From positions 372,001 through 436,000 of the forward strand of contig NZ_JAHWCI010000008.1 in NCBI RefSeq assembly GCF_019550915.1: 64,000 nucleotides of DNA. Reading direction: 5' to 3'. This document shows positions 40,951 through 49,953 of this stretch, in pieces. A program made the position numbers and the translations under genes. This DNA comes from Mumia sp. zg.B17 (lineage in GTDB: Bacteria > Actinomycetota > Actinomycetes > Propionibacteriales > Nocardioidaceae). Within the stretch, counting starts at the first letter, position 1. Each line of letters opens with the position of its first letter. The notes under the pieces are model-generated. The model was not told the DNA's origin, made no database searches, and was given only the letters and a program-made list of their open reading frames with translations.

Positions 40951-43257
40951 TCAGGCCCCCATGGCGGCCGGGATGGTGGTCGACCAGCGGTCTCGAAGCT
41001 CCGCCACCGGGACGGAGAACGCCCCCTCGACCGTCAGCGCCTCTCCTCCGGTCTCACCGATCCGCGTGACCGGGACGCCGTACGACGCGGCAAGGTCGGT
41101 GAACCCCTCGACGTGGTCGGGCGCGACCGCCACCAGGGCCCGGGCCGTGGACTCGGAGAACAGCGGCACGAAGTCGTCCCCACCGAAGGACCCTCCGTCG
41201 AGCGACACCGTCGCGCCGACACCGTGGCGGATCGCCGCCTCAGCGAGGGCGATGGCCAGACCGCCGTCGGAGAGGTCGTGCGCGGCGGTGGCGAGCTCAC
41301 GCCGCGCCACCTCCACCATCAGGTCCGCGAGCGCCTTCTCGGCCGCAAGGTCGACCTGGGGCGGACGTCCACCCAGGTGGCCGTGCGCCACCTGCGACCA
41401 CGCCGAACCGTCGAGCTCTTCGCGCGTGGTGCCGAGCAGGAGGACCACGTCACCCTCGGCGGCGAAGCCCTGCCTCACCCGCTTGGTGACGTCGGTCATC
41501 ACGCCGAGCACACCCACGACCGGGGTGGGCAGGATCGCCGTCTCGCCGGTCTGGTTGTAGAACGACACGTTGCCGCCGGTGACCGGGATGCCGAGCGCGG
41601 CGCAGGCGTCCTTGAGGCCCGACGTGGCCTGCTCGAACTGCCACATCACGGCCGGGTCCTCCGGAGAGCCGAAGTTGAGGCAGTCGGTCACCGCCAGCGG
41701 CAGGGCACCCGCGACCCCGACGTTGCGGTACGACTCCGCGAGGGCGAGCTGCGCGCCGGCGTACGGGTCGAGCTTGGCGAAGCGTCCGTTGCAGTCGGTT
41801 GAGAGCGCGACGCCGAGGTTGGTCTCCTCGTCGATCCGGACCACACCGGCGTCCTCGGGCTGCGCCAGGACGGTGTTGCCCCGGACGTAGCGGTCGTACT
41901 GGTCGGTGACCCACGACTTGTCGGCCTGGTTCGGAGAGCCGAGGACGTCGAGGAGTGCGGCCCGCAGCTCGTCGCCGCTCGACGGACGTGCCAGCGTGGC
42001 GGCGGTGTCGGCCTGCAGCGCGTCCTGCCAGGCGGGCCGGGCGTACGGGCGCTCGTAGGTCGGACCGTCGTGCGCGACCGAGCGCGGCGGCACGTCGACG
42101 ACGGTCTCGCCGTGCCAGTCGATGACCAGGCGCCCTGTCGTGGTGACCTCACCGACGACGGTGGCCTCGACGTCCCACTTCGCGCAGATCTCCATGAAGG
42201 CGTCGAGGTGGTCGGGCTCCACGACCGCCATCATCCGCTCCTGCGACTCGCTCATGAGGATCTCCTCCGGAGAGAGCGTGGAGTCGCGCAGCGGGACCGT
42301 GTCGAGCTCGACGTGCATCCCGCCGTCACCGGCACTGGCGAGCTCGCTCGTCGCGCACGACAGACCGGCGCCGCCGAGGTCCTGGATGCCGGCCACCACG
42401 CCGGCGTCGAAGAGCTCGAGCGTGCACTCGATGAGCAGCTTCTCCATGAAGGGGTCGCCGACCTGGACGCTCGGGCGCTTCGTCGGCCCTGAGTCGCTGA
42501 AGGTCTCCGACGCGAGCACCGAGACACCGCCGATGCCGTCGCCGCCGGTGCGAGCGCCGTACAGGACGACCTTGTTGCCCTCGCCCGACGCGTGAGCGGT
42601 GTGCAGCTGCTCGTGGCGCAGGACGCCGACGCAGAGGGCGTTGACGAGCGGGTTGCCCAGATAGGTCTCGTCGAAGACGACCTCGCCCCCGATGTTCGGC
42701 AGACCGAGGCAGTTGCCGTAGCCGCCGACGCCGGCGACGATCCCCGGCATCACGCGCCTGGTGTCCGGGGCGTCGAGGGGGCCGAAGCGCAGGGGATCCA
42801 TCACCGCAACTGGGCGGGCGCCCATCGCGAGGATGTCGCGGACGATGCCGCCGACACCGGTGGCGGCGCCCTGGTACGGCTCGACGTAGCTGGGGTGGTT
42901 GTGGGACTCGACCTTGCAGGTGACCGCGTAGCCCTGGCCGACGTCGATCACGCCGGCGTTCTCACCGATCCCGGCGAGCGTCTTGCCGAGCGGCGTCTCC
43001 TGGGGGAGCTCGCCGAACTTCTTGAGGTGCACCTTGCTCGACTTGTAGGAGCAGTGCTCGCTCCACATCACGGAGTACATCGCGAGCTCGGCGCCGGTCG
43101 GGCGGCGCCCCAGGATCTCGACGATCTGCTCGTACTCATCGGGCTTCAGTCCCAGCTCCGCCCACGGCAGCTCCCGGTCTGGGGTGGCGGCGGCGTTCTC
43201 GACGGTGTCGAGGCGGGGCTTCGCGGAGGAAACGGTGGCGGCAGGCGCGTCGGTCAC
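40951..43257 (-). CDS. purL: Phosphoribosylformylglycinamidine synthase subunit II
   Basis: A 768-residue small-type PurL, which converts FGAR to FGAM with ATP and ammonia delivered by PurQ through PurS. Landmarks are [19 protein letters not shown] (about residues 64-82), [19 protein letters not shown] (about 117-135), [20 protein letters not shown] (about 140-159), [19 protein letters not shown] and the C-terminal [17 protein letters not shown]. Length matches the actinobacterial and Bacillus form. Its partners purQ and purS lie 5.6 kb upstream on the same strand, not in the same operon. Confidence 0.97.
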   Translation of the reverse strand: MTDAPAATVSSAKPRLDTVENAAATPDRELPWAELGLKPDEYEQIVEILGRRPTGAELAMYSVMWSEHCSYKSSKVHLKKFGELPQETPLGKTLAGIGENAGVIDVGQGYAVTCKVESHNHPSYVEPYQGAATGVGGIVRDILAMGARPVAVMDPLRFGPLDAPDTRRVMPGIVAGVGGYGNCLGLPNIGGEVVFDETYLGNPLVNALCVGVLRHEQLHTAHASGEGNKVVLYGARTGGDGIGGVSVLASETFSDSGPTKRPSVQVGDPFMEKLLIECTLELFDAGVVAGIQDLGGAGLSCATSELASAGDGGMHVELDTVPLRDSTLSPEEILMSESQERMMAVVEPDHLDAFMEICAKWDVEATVVGEVTTTGRLVIDWHGETVVDVPPRSVAHDGPTYERPYARPAWQDALQADTAATLARPSSGDELRAALLDVLGSPNQADKSWVTDQYDRYVRGNTVLAQPEDAGVVRIDEETNLGVALSTDCNGRFAKLDPYAGAQLALAESYRNVGVAGALPLAVTDCLNFGSPEDPAVMWQFEQATSGLKDACAALGIPVTGGNVSFYNQTGETAILPTPVVGVLGVMTDVTKRVRQGFAAEGDVVLLLGTTREELDGSAWSQVAHGHLGGRPPQVDLAAEKALADLMVEVARRELATAAHDLSDGGLAIALAEAAIRHGVGATVSLDGGSFGGDDFVPLFSESTARALVAVAPDHVEGFTDLAASYGVPVTRIGETGGEALTVEGAFSVPVAELRDRWSTTIPAAMGA

Positions 43258-43287
43258 GGCACCAGCGTAGTCGTCGCTGCCAGGCGC

Positions 43288-43602
43288 CTACTCCAGCCAG
43301 TCCGTCACGAAGGTGTCGTTGGCGTGGATGTGCGTCGCGCGGTAGCCGCCCGGCAGCACGCGGAACTTGTGCGGGGTGTCGGGCGGGACGACGATCACGT
43401 GGCCTGCACGCCCCACGAGCTCCTCACCGTCGACGGTGAACAGTGCGCTCCCGGCATGGATCAGGAACGTCTCGGCGTACGGATGGGTGTGCAGCCGCGG
43501 GCCGCTGCCCTCGACCTGGGTGTCCGACTGGATGATCGAGACGCCCGCCCCGTACGCGGCTCCCTCGATGTTGTCGGTCGTGCCGACCTCGATGATGTGC
43601 AT
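43288..43602 (-). CDS. Cupin domain protein
   Basis: A 104-residue single-domain cupin. Motif 1 contains PRLHTHPYAETFLIHAGSAL (about residues 34-53; two His and a Glu as metal ligands) and motif 2 HVIVVPPDTPHKFRV (about 69-83). Enzymatic or binding role unknown. A TAGCGT hexamer on the minus strand ends six bases before the ATG, suggesting a leaderless message. It lies 30 bases upstream of purL. Confidence 0.85.
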   Translation of the reverse strand: MHIIEVGTTDNIEGAAYGAGVSIIQSDTQVEGSGPRLHTHPYAETFLIHAGSALFTVDGEELVGRAGHVIVVPPDTPHKFRVLPGGYRATHIHANDTFVTDWLE

Positions 43603-43684
43603 GCCACGACGCTAACCACCGGCAGCCTCCCGGATCTCGCGTATTTCCATCGCTCGCGGCTCAGGCAGCCACTACGGTCGTGCG

Positions 43685-44836
43685 GTGGAGATTCGTGACC
43701 TCGGCCTCGACGACCTCGATGCGGCGCTCGACGTCCGTTCGCGGTCCTTCGGTCCGCTCTCGTCGACCGACGTCGACCAGTGGAAGGGCATGGTCGCGCG
43801 AGCCGTCGACGCCGGTCGACAGCTGGCGGCCTACGACGGCAGCACGGTCGTCGCGACAGCGCGCATCAACGCCTTCGGGCAGTGGTGGGGAGGGCGTCGC
43901 CTGCCGATGGCGGGGATCGGCGGCGTCGTGGTGGCGCCCGAGCACCGTGGGAGCGGCGTCGGCTCAGCACTCATGCGCGCGGTGCTCGAGCGCTCCCGCG
44001 AGCTCGGGTTCCTGGTCTCTGCGCTCTATCCGGCGACGACTGCTCCGTACCGCGCGGTCGGTTACGAGATCACCGGCACCCGGCGGGTCGTCGAGGTCTC
44101 GACCGAGGCGCTGAGGCGGTTCTCCGGAGAGCCGGTCCGGCTCCGCCGCGGCGGGCCTGAGGACGCCGCCGAGCTGACCCGCCTCCTCGCGGCCGGATAC
44201 CAGGCGCGTCGCCAGAGCGGCCCCTTCGACTGGGATCCCCTCGAGGTGGCCGTCGACCTGGCCGACGACGAGATCCTGACCTACCTCGCCGACGACGGGG
44301 TCGTCTCGTACGCCTTCGCCGGTGACCACCTGGACGTCCAGACTCTGGGTGCCGCATCGACCTCGACGCTGCGGGCGTTGTGGCGACTCGTCGGGTCCGG
44401 GTCGTCCACACGGTCCTCGGTACGGGTCGCTCTGGGGCCGCACGACCCGCTGTTCTGGATGCTGCCCGACAACGAGGTGGCCGTGCACCAGACGCAGTGG
44501 TGGATGCTGCGGCTGGTCGACGCCCCCGGCGCCGTCGCCGCCCGCGGCTTCCCGGCCGCGATCGACGTCGAGGTGCCCCTGGTCCTCACCGATCCGCTCC
44601 ACGAAGGCTCGTCGGGTCGACACCTGCTCGTGGTGTCCGGTGGTCAGGGGGTGCTGCGCCGTACCGAAGGGGCGGGCGGCGTGGCGCTCGGGCCGCGCGG
44701 GGCCGCGGCGCTCTTCGGTGGGACGCCGCTCGCCACCCTGCGCGCTTCGGGGCTCGCCGACGGAGGCGACCCGGAGGACGACCCGCTGCTCGATGCTGCC
44801 TTCGCGGCAACGCCGTACATGACCGACTACTTCTGA
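43685..44836 (+). CDS. Eis-like GNAT acetyltransferase
   Basis: A 383-residue Eis-type acetyltransferase: tandem GNAT regions and a C-terminal SCP2-like domain (about residues 285-383) ending TPYMTDYF. Acetyl-CoA binding is in IGGVVVAPEHRGSGVGSALM (about 78-97), and ALYPATTAPYRAVGYEI is the Eis landmark. The free C-terminal carboxylate acts as catalytic base in Eis. Members acetylate aminoglycosides or host and self proteins; the substrate here is unknown. Start GTG 43685 is supported by TACGGT ending six bases upstream. Confidence 0.87.
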   Translation: MEIRDLGLDDLDAALDVRSRSFGPLSSTDVDQWKGMVARAVDAGRQLAAYDGSTVVATARINAFGQWWGGRRLPMAGIGGVVVAPEHRGSGVGSALMRAVLERSRELGFLVSALYPATTAPYRAVGYEITGTRRVVEVSTEALRRFSGEPVRLRRGGPEDAAELTRLLAAGYQARRQSGPFDWDPLEVAVDLADDEILTYLADDGVVSYAFAGDHLDVQTLGAASTSTLRALWRLVGSGSSTRSSVRVALGPHDPLFWMLPDNEVAVHQTQWWMLRLVDAPGAVAARGFPAAIDVEVPLVLTDPLHEGSSGRHLLVVSGGQGVLRRTEGAGGVALGPRGAAALFGGTPLATLRASGLADGGDPEDDPLLDAAFAATPYMTDYF

Positions 44837-44841
44837 GCCGC

Positions 44842-44861
44842 GGCACGGCCCAGGCGCCGTG
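44842..44861. terminator. Small hairpin between converging genes
   Basis: GGCACGGC and GCCGTG pair around a short loop between the Eis-like gene and the siderophore-interacting gene. No T-run. Confidence 0.35.
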
Positions 44862-45707
44862 TCAGACCTTGGGCTGGGCGCTCTTCCAGGCCCGAAAGCC
44901 CTCCTCGGTCTCGCCGCAGCGCCAGTAGCCCGACAGCGAGAGTCGCTCGCGCGGCACGCCCCGCTCATGGAGAAGGTAGGAGCGGAGCTGCTTGAGAAGA
45001 CCGCACTCGCCGTGCACGAACACGTGCGGCTCACCGGCCGCCCAGTCATGGGCGCGGACGGCGTCGGCAAGGAGCGTGGTGGTGCCGGCGGGCGCTCCGT
45101 CACGGTGCAACCACGTCAGCGTCACGTCGGCCTCGGAGACCACCGGCTGCTCGTCCTCGGGACCGTCGACCTCGACGTAGGCGTGGACCCGGGCGCCGGC
45201 AGGCATCGCCTCGAGCGCGGCCTGGATCGCGGGCAGCGCCGCCTCGTCACCCGCAAGCAGGTGCCACGCGGCGGACGGGTCCGGGGCGTACGCGCCTCCA
45301 GGGCCCGTCAGGTGCAGCACGTCGCCAGGCACGGCTCGGACTGCCCAGGGGCCGGCGACACCGGAGTCACCGTGGACGACGAAGTCGATGGTGATGCGGC
45401 AGTGCTCGACGTCGATCCTGCGGAGGGTGTAGGTCCGGACGACGGGCTGGGCTTCGGGCGGGTAGGAGCCACGGACGACGTCGAGGTCAAGCGGATCGGG
45501 GTAGTCCACACCGTCGACGAGGAACACGAGCTTGACGTAGGAGTCGGTGAATCCACCGAACCTGCGGGCGAACTCGTCGAACTGACGGCTGCCGAGCACG
45601 ACACGCTGGATGTGCCGGGTGAGCCGGTCGCTGGAGACGACCTCGAACGCGAGAGGGGCGCGCCGGCCCTTGGTGGCGGACGACTCCGGCTGCGCCACGA
45701 TGCTCAT
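44862..45707 (-). CDS. Siderophore-interacting protein (second copy)
   Basis: A 281-residue FAD-binding ferric-siderophore reductase paralogous to the one at 9.1 kb. FAD contacts are in RTYTLRRIDV (about residues 91-100) and HGDSGVAGPWAVRAVPGD. The NAD(P)H side shows HVFVHGECGLLKQLRSYLL, and the C-terminus LSLSGYWRCGETEEGF is the family signature. ATG 45707 is chosen because upstream in-frame sequence lacks family character. It is remote from any permease and has no convincing iron box. Different N-terminal sequence suggests another siderophore class than the first copy. Confidence 0.9.
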   Translation of the reverse strand: MSIVAQPESSATKGRRAPLAFEVVSSDRLTRHIQRVVLGSRQFDEFARRFGGFTDSYVKLVFLVDGVDYPDPLDLDVVRGSYPPEAQPVVRTYTLRRIDVEHCRITIDFVVHGDSGVAGPWAVRAVPGDVLHLTGPGGAYAPDPSAAWHLLAGDEAALPAIQAALEAMPAGARVHAYVEVDGPEDEQPVVSEADVTLTWLHRDGAPAGTTTLLADAVRAHDWAAGEPHVFVHGECGLLKQLRSYLLHERGVPRERLSLSGYWRCGETEEGFRAWKSAQPKV

Positions 45708-45742
45708 GTCAGGCACCCTAACTGCGGGGCCAAGAGACCGTC

Positions 45743-46159
45743 TCAGGGCAGGAGGTCGCGCCCGATCTCGCCCGGGTTGTAGGCGACCTCCCACGCGTAG
45801 CCGTCAGGGTCGAGGAAGTATCCGCTGTAGCCGCCCCACTCCCGCCGGGTGCCGGGCGAGCGGAGAGCTGCTCCGGCGGCGACGGCCTCCTCCAGGACCT
45901 CGTCGACCTCGGCGGGGGTGGCGACGTTGTGCGCGAGCGTCATCGGCGCGAAGCCGCCGCCTGTCGCGATCGGCCCGACCTCCTCCTCGAACGCACGGCG
46001 GTCCCACAGTGACAGGACGACCCGGTCGGCGACCTTGATCATCAGCACCTCCCCGGGGACGAAGAGGCTCGCCGTCCAGCCCAGACCGTCGACGAAGAAC
46101 GTGCGGCTCGCAGCGACGTCGGCCACGGCCAGAGTGAGGAAGCTGACCCGTTGATCCAT
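45743..46159 (-). CDS. VOC family (glyoxalase-like) protein
   Basis: A 138-residue vicinal-oxygen-chelate protein: SFLTLAVADVAASRTFFVDG (about residues 6-25), VLMIKVADRVVLSLW, and the C-terminal YSGYFLDPDGYAWEVAYNPG with the usual Glu ligand position. The His ligand of typical glyoxalases at the N-terminus is Thr here (FLTL), so it may not bind metal in the usual way. Followed after 35 bases by the siderophore-interacting gene; possibly one transcript. Substrate unknown. Confidence 0.82.
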   Translation of the reverse strand: MDQRVSFLTLAVADVAASRTFFVDGLGWTASLFVPGEVLMIKVADRVVLSLWDRRAFEEEVGPIATGGGFAPMTLAHNVATPAEVDEVLEEAVAAGAALRSPGTRREWGGYSGYFLDPDGYAWEVAYNPGEIGRDLLP

Positions 46160-46220
46160 GGCGGGGAGCCTAGTGCGGACCGCCGACAACCGGTGCTGTC
46201 TCCCCGACGCCGGTGTGGTC

Positions 46221-47459
46221 TCAGGCGAAGGTCAGCACCAGGAGCGCCACGTTGAGCACGATCACCAACGTCGCGACCAGGGCAGCGAGCGCCGTCGTGA
46301 TCCGCCGGTTGACCGCCTCTCCCATCACCGCGGGTCGTGCGGTGAGCCACAGCAAGGGCACCAGCGCGAACGGGATGCCCATCGAGAGCACGACCTGTGA
46401 GCCCACCAGCGCCCACGACGGCTCGACCCCGAGCACGAGGATCACCAGCGCGGGGATCACCGTGACGATCCGCCGGGCGACCACCGGCACGCGGATGCGG
46501 AGCAGCCCGTGCATCACCTCCGCGCCCGCCGCACACCCCACCGAGGTCGAGGCGAGGCCAGAACCCAGGAGCGCCACGGCGAAGAGCAGCGCGACACCCG
46601 ACCCGAGCTCGGAGGTCATCAGGGCGTGCACCCCCTCGAGCGTGTCCGTCCCCTCCAGGCCGGACAGGCTCGACGCGGCCATCAGGAGCAACGCGAGATT
46701 CAGCGAGCCGGCGATGACGAGGGCGACCACCACGTCGATCCGCGTCACAGCGAGCAGCTCGGAGACCGTCCGGCGCTCGCCACGCCGCCCGAGCCGCCCG
46801 GCGGTGAGTCCGGAGTGCAGATAGATCACGTGCGGCATCACCGTGGCCCCGATGATCGCGGACGCGAGCAGCACGCTCTCCGTCCCGGCGAAGGTGGGCA
46901 CGAGCCCTTCGGCGACGGCGGCGGGCTCCGGCGGGGCGACCACGAGACCGGCGGTGAACCCGACCGCGATGAGCAGCAGGAACGCCATCACGACGCGTTC
47001 GAGCGCGCTCTGCCCGAACCGGTCGCCGACCCGCAGGACCACCATCGAGACGGCGACGGTCACGAGGGCGCCGGAGACCAGCGGGAGGTCGAAGAGAAGG
47101 TAGAGCGCGAGCGCGCCGCCGACCACCTCCGCGACGTCGGTGGCGATCGCGACGGCCTCCGCCTGCAGCCAGTAGGCGATCCGCGCCGGGCGCGGGAGCG
47201 TCTCACCCATGTGCGTCGCGAGAGACCGCCCGGTGACCAGGCCCAGCTTGGCGGACAGGTACTGGACCACGACCGCCATCGCGTTCGCGAGGACGACCAC
47301 CCACACCAGCGTGTACCCGAATGTCGCCCCCGCGGTGACGTTCGTGGCCACGTTGCCCGGATCGACGTACGCGACCGCGGCGACGAACGCCGGCCCGAGG
47401 AGCGCGACGTTCTTCGGGAGGCGGGGAGTGCGGAGGAACATCCTTTCAGGATGGCCCAT
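46221..47459 (-). CDS. mntH: Nramp family divalent metal transporter
   Basis: A 412-residue Nramp carrier with 11 helices that imports Mn2+ (and Fe2+) with protons. Metal-site motifs are intact: VAYVDPGNVATNVTAGATFG on helix 1 (Asp, Asn) and ATVMPHVIYLHSGL on helix 6 (Met, His). ATG 47459 has AGGGG upstream; a downstream ATG at 47441 is an alternative. No MntR box is evident. It may supply manganese or iron alongside the siderophore genes. Confidence 0.92.
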   Translation of the reverse strand: MGHPERMFLRTPRLPKNVALLGPAFVAAVAYVDPGNVATNVTAGATFGYTLVWVVVLANAMAVVVQYLSAKLGLVTGRSLATHMGETLPRPARIAYWLQAEAVAIATDVAEVVGGALALYLLFDLPLVSGALVTVAVSMVVLRVGDRFGQSALERVVMAFLLLIAVGFTAGLVVAPPEPAAVAEGLVPTFAGTESVLLASAIIGATVMPHVIYLHSGLTAGRLGRRGERRTVSELLAVTRIDVVVALVIAGSLNLALLLMAASSLSGLEGTDTLEGVHALMTSELGSGVALLFAVALLGSGLASTSVGCAAGAEVMHGLLRIRVPVVARRIVTVIPALVILVLGVEPSWALVGSQVVLSMGIPFALVPLLWLTARPAVMGEAVNRRITTALAALVATLVIVLNVALLVLTFA

Positions 47460-47504
47460 GTTGCCGCCCCTCATGTCGCCGATCCCGATCGACGGACCAC
47501 CGCC

Positions 47505-47993
47505 TCAGACGATCACGTACCAGACCCCGCCGGCCTCGACGAGGGCGAACACCGCGTTGCCCATGCTGACCGGAGCACCGGCGATCTGGCGCGGGTGCAC
47601 CGTCGCGCTGTTGCCGTCCACGCGCGCGCCCCGCACCTCGATCCCGCGGTATGCCGCGAGGAGGCGACGATCGAGGTCGTCGAGCTGGTCGCGCAGCTGA
47701 CCTTCGCACCGTGCGAGCGCCTCCCGCGACCTGATCGGGAAGCCGTCCGGCGCCGCGACCTCGCACGCCGCACGCACGTCCTCGCGGCCCAACGCGGTGA
47801 GCATCTGCTCGAGGGCGGCCGTGGGTGACCTCGGCGGAGGGGCCACCGACGCGGAAGCCGCACCGTGCCCGTCGACTCCGACCGAGCCGAGCCCGATAGC
47901 GAGCGTGATCAGGGCGACCCCGGTCGCCGCGAAGACGAGCGCGGCCAGGACCACCAGGGGTCTCGGGACGGAGCGCTCGGGGGAAGCTCGCAC
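47505..47993 (-). CDS. Membrane-anchored protein, tandem paralogue A
   Basis: A 162-residue protein with one N-terminal membrane helix (about residues 11-33) and an exported domain. LEQMLTALGREDVRAACEVA is followed by a conserved Cys (ALARCEGQLRDQ) and a C-terminal beta segment ending ALVEAGGVWYVIV. The immediately upstream gene encodes a protein with the same plan, so they arose by duplication. The fold resembles small DUF4878-like/NTF2-like lipoproteins, but I do not recognise the family. GTG 47993 starts one base after the upstream stop. Confidence 0.65.
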   Translation of the reverse strand: MRASPERSVPRPLVVLAALVFAATGVALITLAIGLGSVGVDGHGAASASVAPPPRSPTAALEQMLTALGREDVRAACEVAAPDGFPIRSREALARCEGQLRDQLDDLDRRLLAAYRGIEVRGARVDGNSATVHPRQIAGAPVSMGNAVFALVEAGGVWYVIV

Positions 47994-47994
47994 G

Positions 47995-48408
47995 TCAGCC
48001 CGCCACCACGTACCACTTGTCCTCGACACGGACCAGCTCGTAGACGTCCTCGCTGAAGGGAGCCGGAGCACCGACGATGTCGGCGCCGGGGATCTCGACC
48101 CGCGAGCCGTGAGCCGGGACCTCCGACACCTCCACGTCGCGCAGCCGGCGTACGGCGCCGGGCCTGATCCCCTCGGCGTAGACCCGCATCGTCTCGGCGC
48201 ACTCGGAGCGAGCATCGTCGGCGAGCGGGCCCTGACGGTGGGCCATCATCTCGCACGCGGCCTCGTAGTCAGCGCTGCCCATCGCGACGAGCATGCGCTC
48301 CAGGCTCTCCGCAGGATCACCGGTCGGCCCCTTCCCTGCACCTCCCACGAGGCTCAGCGTGGCGACCACCGATGCGGTGACCGTCCACAGGACGAGCTTC
48401 GTGATCAT
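47995..48408 (-). CDS. Secreted protein, tandem paralogue B
   Basis: A 137-residue protein with a signal or anchor helix (MITKLVLWTVTASVVATLSL) and an exported domain. LERMLVAMGSADYEAACEMM and a second Cys in ARSECAETMRVY mirror paralogue A, and the end VYELVRVEDKWYVVAG matches it too. The two Cys may form a disulfide. Function unknown. It is transcribed just before paralogue A, one base apart. Confidence 0.65.
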   Translation of the reverse strand: MITKLVLWTVTASVVATLSLVGGAGKGPTGDPAESLERMLVAMGSADYEAACEMMAHRQGPLADDARSECAETMRVYAEGIRPGAVRRLRDVEVSEVPAHGSRVEIPGADIVGAPAPFSEDVYELVRVEDKWYVVAG

Positions 48409-48517
48409 GGACAAGACCCCCGAGTGCGGCTCTTCGACGTCGTTCGGGGGCTCTCCGATCCTCACCCGATCGGGGACGCTCCGCGAATCGAACGCCGGGA
48501 TCCACGTCCGGGACGGG

Positions 48518-48820
48518 TCAGCGGGGTTCGACCAGGTCCTCGTACTCGGGGTGCTTGCCGACGTAGGAGGCGATGTAGGGGCAGGTCGCGACGACCTTCC
48601 AGCCCTTGGCGCGGATGTCGTCGAGAGCGGCCTTCGCGACCACCGCGGCGAGGCCACGCCCGCTCAGCTCGGGCTTCACCTCGGTGTGCACGAGCTGGCG
48701 CACACCGCGACGCGGGTCCCGGTAGACGATGGTCCCGCCGAGCTCGCCGTCGACCAGGAGGTCGTACCGGCTGTCGTCGGCGTTGTCCACGACCTCGACG
48801 TTGGCTTCTGCCTGCACCAT
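48518..48820 (-). CDS. Small GNAT-like N-acetyltransferase
   Basis: A 100-residue minimal acetyltransferase of the YidJ/Acetyltransf_CG type. VHTEVKPELSGRGLAAVVAK (about residues 44-63) binds acetyl-CoA and the Cys in VVATCPYIASYVGKHPEY (about 74-91) is the conserved residue of this subgroup. It lies 31 bases downstream of purQ, likely on the purSQ transcript. Confidence 0.85.
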   Translation of the reverse strand: MVQAEANVEVVDNADDSRYDLLVDGELGGTIVYRDPRRGVRQLVHTEVKPELSGRGLAAVVAKAALDDIRAKGWKVVATCPYIASYVGKHPEYEDLVEPR

Positions 48821-48851
48821 GATGCTCCTTCGTACGACGCTGGTCGCCCGG

Positions 48852-49520
48852 CTACCTGACGAGCGCGGTCAGCACCGACGTGAAGAAGCCCAGCCCGTCG
48901 GTGCCCGGGCCGCACAGGTCTTCGACCGCGTGCTCGGGGTGCGGCATGAGGCCCACCACGTTGCCGCGCTCGTTGGTGATCCCGGCGATGCCTCGCATCG
49001 AGCCGTTGGGGTTGTCGCCGACGTAGCGCGCGACCACACGCCCCTCGCCCTCCAGGACGTCGAGCACCAGGTCGTCGGCGACGAAGCCACCCTCACCATT
49101 CTTGAGCGGGATGACGACCTCGTCGCCCGCCTCGTACGCGCTGGTCCAGGCGGTGGCGGCGTTGTCGATGCGGAGCCGCTGGTCGCGGCAGACGAACTTG
49201 CGGTGGTCGTTGCGGATCAGGGCTCCGGGGAGGAGGTGCGACTCGCACAGGATCTGGAAGCCGTTGCAGATGCCGAGAACCGGCATGCCCTCGTGCGCCG
49301 CCGCGACGACCTCGGTCATCACCGGCGCGAAGCGGGCGATGGCGCCGCAGCGGAGGTAGTCGCCGTACGAGAACCCGCCGGGGAGCACGACCGCGTCGAC
49401 GGACCGCAGGTCGTGGTCGCCGTGCCAGAGCGCGACGGGCTCGGCACCGGCGAGGCGTACGGCACGCTGGGCGTCGATGTCGTCCAGCGAGCCGGGGAAG
49501 GTGACGACGCCGACTCTCAT
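48852..49520 (-). CDS. purQ: FGAM synthase glutaminase subunit
   Basis: A 222-residue class I glutaminase that releases ammonia for PurL. The nucleophile is in [20 protein letters not shown] (Cys at about residue 87) and the His-Glu pair in [12 protein letters not shown] (about 197-208). The oxyanion segment [17 protein letters not shown] is intact. The ATG overlaps the purS stop (ATGA), so stoichiometric translation is likely. Confidence 0.97.
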   Translation of the reverse strand: MRVGVVTFPGSLDDIDAQRAVRLAGAEPVALWHGDHDLRSVDAVVLPGGFSYGDYLRCGAIARFAPVMTEVVAAAHEGMPVLGICNGFQILCESHLLPGALIRNDHRKFVCRDQRLRIDNAATAWTSAYEAGDEVVIPLKNGEGGFVADDLVLDVLEGEGRVVARYVGDNPNGSMRGIAGITNERGNVVGLMPHPEHAVEDLCGPGTDGLGFFTSVLTALVR

Positions 49521-49789
49521 GCGGCCGGGCCCTCGGGCACGATCGACTCCTCGATCCGGACCGCGAAGTCCTCGATCACGGGGTTGGAGAGGAGAGTCTC
49601 GGCGATGTTGCGGATCTCCGCGAGGCGTTCCTCGGTGATCTCGCCCTCCACCTCCAGCTCGAACCGCTTGCCCTGACGGACGTCGGCGACCCCGGCGAAT
49701 CCGAGGCGGTCGAGCGCACCGTGCACCGCCTTGCCCTGGGGGTCGAGGATCTCGGGCTTGGGCATGACGTCGACGACGACACGAGCCAC
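49517..49789 (-). CDS. purS: FGAM synthase subunit PurS
   Basis: A 90-residue PurS that bridges PurQ and PurL in the multi-subunit FGAM synthase. Family pattern: [20 protein letters not shown] at the N-terminus, [20 protein letters not shown], and a C-terminal [19 protein letters not shown] lies six to seven bases before the ATG. First gene of a purS-purQ-acetyltransferase operon. Confidence 0.96.
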   Translation of the reverse strand: MARVVVDVMPKPEILDPQGKAVHGALDRLGFAGVADVRQGKRFELEVEGEITEERLAEIRNIAETLLSNPVIEDFAVRIEESIVPEGPAA

Positions 49790-49922
49790 GGTGGCACTCC
49801 TTGGGAGGCGGTACGGGTTTCCGGCCCCGAGTCTAGCGGGGCCGCCGTCGCCGCCCCGTCCCCGTTGTGAGGGGTTGCGGTCGGTTTCTCACCGGGAGAG
49901 CGACCGGAACCCATCGAAACGC

Positions 49923-49952
49923 GGACGGGGCGTGCGGGGACGGGGCGTACGG
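49923..49952. repeat. Two 15-base tandem repeats next to the fadD stop
   Basis: GGACGGGGCGTGCGG and GGACGGGGCGTACGG (14 of 15 identical) lie directly after the stop of the ligase gene. No function is evident. Confidence 0.8.
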
Positions 49953-49953
49953 G

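Noticed and set aside
45707-45725. TTAGGGTGCCTGA upstream of the second siderophore-interacting gene as an iron box
   Set aside because: The half-sites are spaced by three bases instead of the spacing in the 19-base DtxR/IdeR consensus, and the outer bases do not match.
49790-49953. Riboswitch or PurR-type site upstream of purSQ
   Set aside because: No purine riboswitch core or convincing inverted repeat was found; only a -10-like TAGACT and short tandem repeats are visible.
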